64,000 bases of DNA from Bolinopsis microptera. Its lineage: Eukaryota; Ctenophora; Tentaculata; Lobata; Bolinopsidae. A program made the position numbers and the translations under genes. Below, piece after piece: positions 62,183-64,000 of the stretch. The notes beneath the pieces were generated by a model. It was not told where the DNA came from, did not search any database, and saw nothing but the letters and a program-made list of their open reading frames with translations. The stretch spans positions 15,414,169 through 15,478,168 of the forward strand of contig NC_087072.1 of NCBI RefSeq assembly GCF_026151205.1. The letters run 5' to 3'. Within the stretch, counting starts at the first letter, position 1. Each line of letters begins with the position of its first letter.

Positions 62183-62186
62183 TTAA

Positions 62187-63142
62187 AATGCCGAATTTCG
62201 AATGTTGAGGCAAAGAATTGATTTCCAGCGTATTTCAGCTCAAATCAGTCTCTAGATCTTGAGCTGAAATGTTTAAAAAATGCTAAGTCTTAATTTCAAT
62301 CAACTGCAGTTATGTGTACTATGTAGTGTAAGATAAATATTCTATATGATATGCAATATCGCGTTTCTTATAGGAGTAAGTGCAGCTGTGGTAGGATTTG
62401 AGTGGCACCCGACTAGTACTCTAGTACCACCATCAGACTTATGGTAGTCGGGTGGCGCGCACGAGCGGGAGGGAAGTATACGGTTACATAATATGAATTC
62501 GAATGAAGCATTTCTAAATAAACTATAACCTAGGGAAAGCAAGGATTTGTAAGGTGCCAAACGTTCATCTACAACTATAGTCTATATAATATAAACAACT
62601 ATATACAACTATATATACAACTTATACAAGTGATAGAAAACTATCGATTCGTGACGAGAGTAGTAATTCATTCAATAACATAATAAGAGGAATATTTAAT
62701 AACTCCCAGGATTTCTTGGAAATCCTGCACATCCTGCTTGGCGAGCTTTGTGTGGCACAATCTCCGGTCACGAACGAGATTTTGACTTGCTGGACTTGTG
62801 TTTCTCTTTTAGAGTTCTCCAATCGTCTGTTGGCTGTGCCAGGATCTTATCCGGGATCCTCAGACATCTCCACGCTTATCCAGCCAGTAATTACAGATAC
62901 AGAGATAGAGTATATTGCCGGGTTGTTATTAAATTTCTAGATTATGATTTTCAGGCCGTTTCACACCTAGTACTAGTAGTATGTTGATATTAATGAAAAT
63001 GTACGCTCAAACTTTGAGAACATTTTATATGCGACTTGAAATGTGAGTTTTAAAAAACAGAAATCGTGAAATGATAATATTAATAAGATATCATACTAAA
63101 ATCTACTAGACCATAGACCCTTATTTAAGAATCAGCTTGTAC
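62187..63142. other. Mostly non-coding; possible last exon on the minus strand
   Basis: On the minus strand a frame near 62850-62780 reads PTDDWRTLKEKHKSSKSKSR and stops. It could be the last exon of the gene whose exon lies at 63143-63292, because phase 0 would fit an acceptor GGCACAG. The acceptor is weak, so this is only a suggestion. Confidence 0.3.
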
Positions 63143-63292
63143 CTCGGAGTTGAATTCTTCGAGTTGCACTTTCAGAACCTCCGGTAGTGCTGTCAGAGGG
63201 GAAACTCCTCCCAAAACCGCTGTCGAGATTTTCTTTAAAGCCGGCTGAACCGCAGGCATCGAGAATATCGAAGACAAGAAAACATCTGACAT
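63143..63292 (-). CDS. Coding exon of an unrecognised minus-strand gene
   Basis: A 150-bp phase-0 exon lies between an acceptor AATTTGTAG and a donor GAG/GTACAA. It encodes MSDVFLSSIFSMPAVQPALK, then KISTAVLGGVSPLTALPEVL and KVQLEEFNSE. The ATG directly follows the acceptor, so it is either an internal exon or a first exon with a chance acceptor. I do not recognise the protein. The hydrophobic/amphipathic pattern suggests a helical segment. Confidence 0.5.
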
Positions 63293-63741
63293 CTACAAAT
63301 TACAATTATAATACTTGGCCTATACTAGATGTTTTAGTTTATAGTTTATTAACGTTGTCTAGGTAACCACTACTTAGCAACAATGGTGCAACGTGTAGTT
63401 AACAGGTTAACGAGACTGCACGTGAACAAAGACCGATGTCATAACTACAACTTAAACTATAACTACACATTCCGCGGAAGCGTGCCTATACTGATCACAT
63501 GGAAACTTTAACGCCAAAAAGTGTTCCTGCGCTGATCGAATGATCATAAAACTACATGTGATTCACTCAGCACTGCACAATAGATTGGCCAGTCGCAGAC
63601 ATAGCAACGAACTTTCGTAGTGAGATAAAAACTACTGCTTCATAATTCCATGACTTGTTCCTCGCAGTGAGTATGGCAATGTAAGTGGGAACTGCATCAT
63701 AGCTAACTGTAAGTAATTTTAAGGGCCGGGGTCGTTCACAT

Positions 63742-64000
63742 ATTACGTAATCAGCCGAGGGGGGAGAGGGTTCCCAAATGATTACGGTTGATTACCGTTA
63801 ATTCAAATTCCACTCAATTTCACTCTGATAGTGATAAAATTTAGGAATGGATCGGGTATCCAGCTCATAATGATTAACCGGTAGCATGAAACGTAGAGGA
63901 AAGTTTTTTTCCAGGGAAAAAAGTCAGGCCATGATTACGTAATTTTGCTGGGGGTGAGTCTTGATTACGGTTGATTACGGTTGATTACGGTTGATTACGG
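63742..64000. repeat. Repeat family shared with 22100-22275, ending in a 10-bp tandem repeat
   Basis: ATTACGTAATCAGCCGAGG and CCAAATGATTACG match, inverted, the nested repeat in the piggyBac-like element. The window ends with four perfect copies of TTGATTACGG (63961-64000), which run off the edge. Confidence 0.7.

Overview
The window is nuclear DNA of an animal, AT-rich and loaded with repeats. Four host genes are broken by GT-AG introns of roughly 100 bp to 2.7 kb. I cannot name the species. An early-branching metazoan, perhaps a cnidarian, is my guess: a 5'-truncated CR1/L2-type LINE with paired CARTRP motifs and two restriction-like-endonuclease retroelement tails resemble families I know from cnidarian genomes. 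This is inference from family resemblance only.

Host genes. (1) 1892-5811 (+): the last five coding exons of a Gs-type G-protein alpha subunit, ending in the receptor-contacting tail RQYELL. (2) 31926-35510 (+): a three-exon F-box/WD40 protein resembling FBXW2, whose second intron carries a 565-bp (GA)n tract. (3) 37891-40331 (+): a complete three-exon acyl-CoA-binding protein of 86 aa. (4) 56245-42444 (-): a 29-exon patatin-like protein whose exons join in one frame (4,935 nt, 1,644 aa). It keeps the patatin catalytic motifs DGGGAKG, GTSTG and DGG. It has a ~290-residue gap between the first two, and a C-terminal half built partly from five duplicated phase-1 lysine-rich exons. One more coding-looking exon of an unknown minus-strand gene lies at 63143-63292.

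Layout. 1-8500: Gs alpha gene with a broken LINE ORF1 in its first visible intron. 8500-10200: GC-rich repeat island with palindromes. 10467-26320: a mobile-element region. It holds two retroelement tails, a LINE reverse transcriptase, and a large inverted repeat (12364-13352 versus 20170-24233) whose right arm was hit by a 2.65-kb TTAA-flanked, piggyBac-like element; the left arm preserves the empty TTAA site. 26402-26529: a highly structured putative RNA. 27130-29818: a foldback element with ~490-bp inverted ends around a GC-rich tandem array. 31.9-40.3 kb: FBXW2-like gene, an 810-bp hAT-type MITE with 8-bp target duplication, and ACBP with a tRNA-Gly-derived SINE in its second intron. 41.6-56.2 kb: the patatin-like gene. 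57.4-64 kb: SINE, 16-bp minisatellite, three ~480-bp repeat units, a Helitron-like 3' end, and a second TTAA-flanked element.

The most unusual findings are all in the patatin-like gene. A 34-bp tandem array duplicates the exon-3 5' splice site six times. There is a GC-AG intron, a run of frame-neutral duplicated exons, and a perfect 32-bp intronic hairpin. All gene models come from reading the sequence and splice signals; no alignment or transcript data were available.
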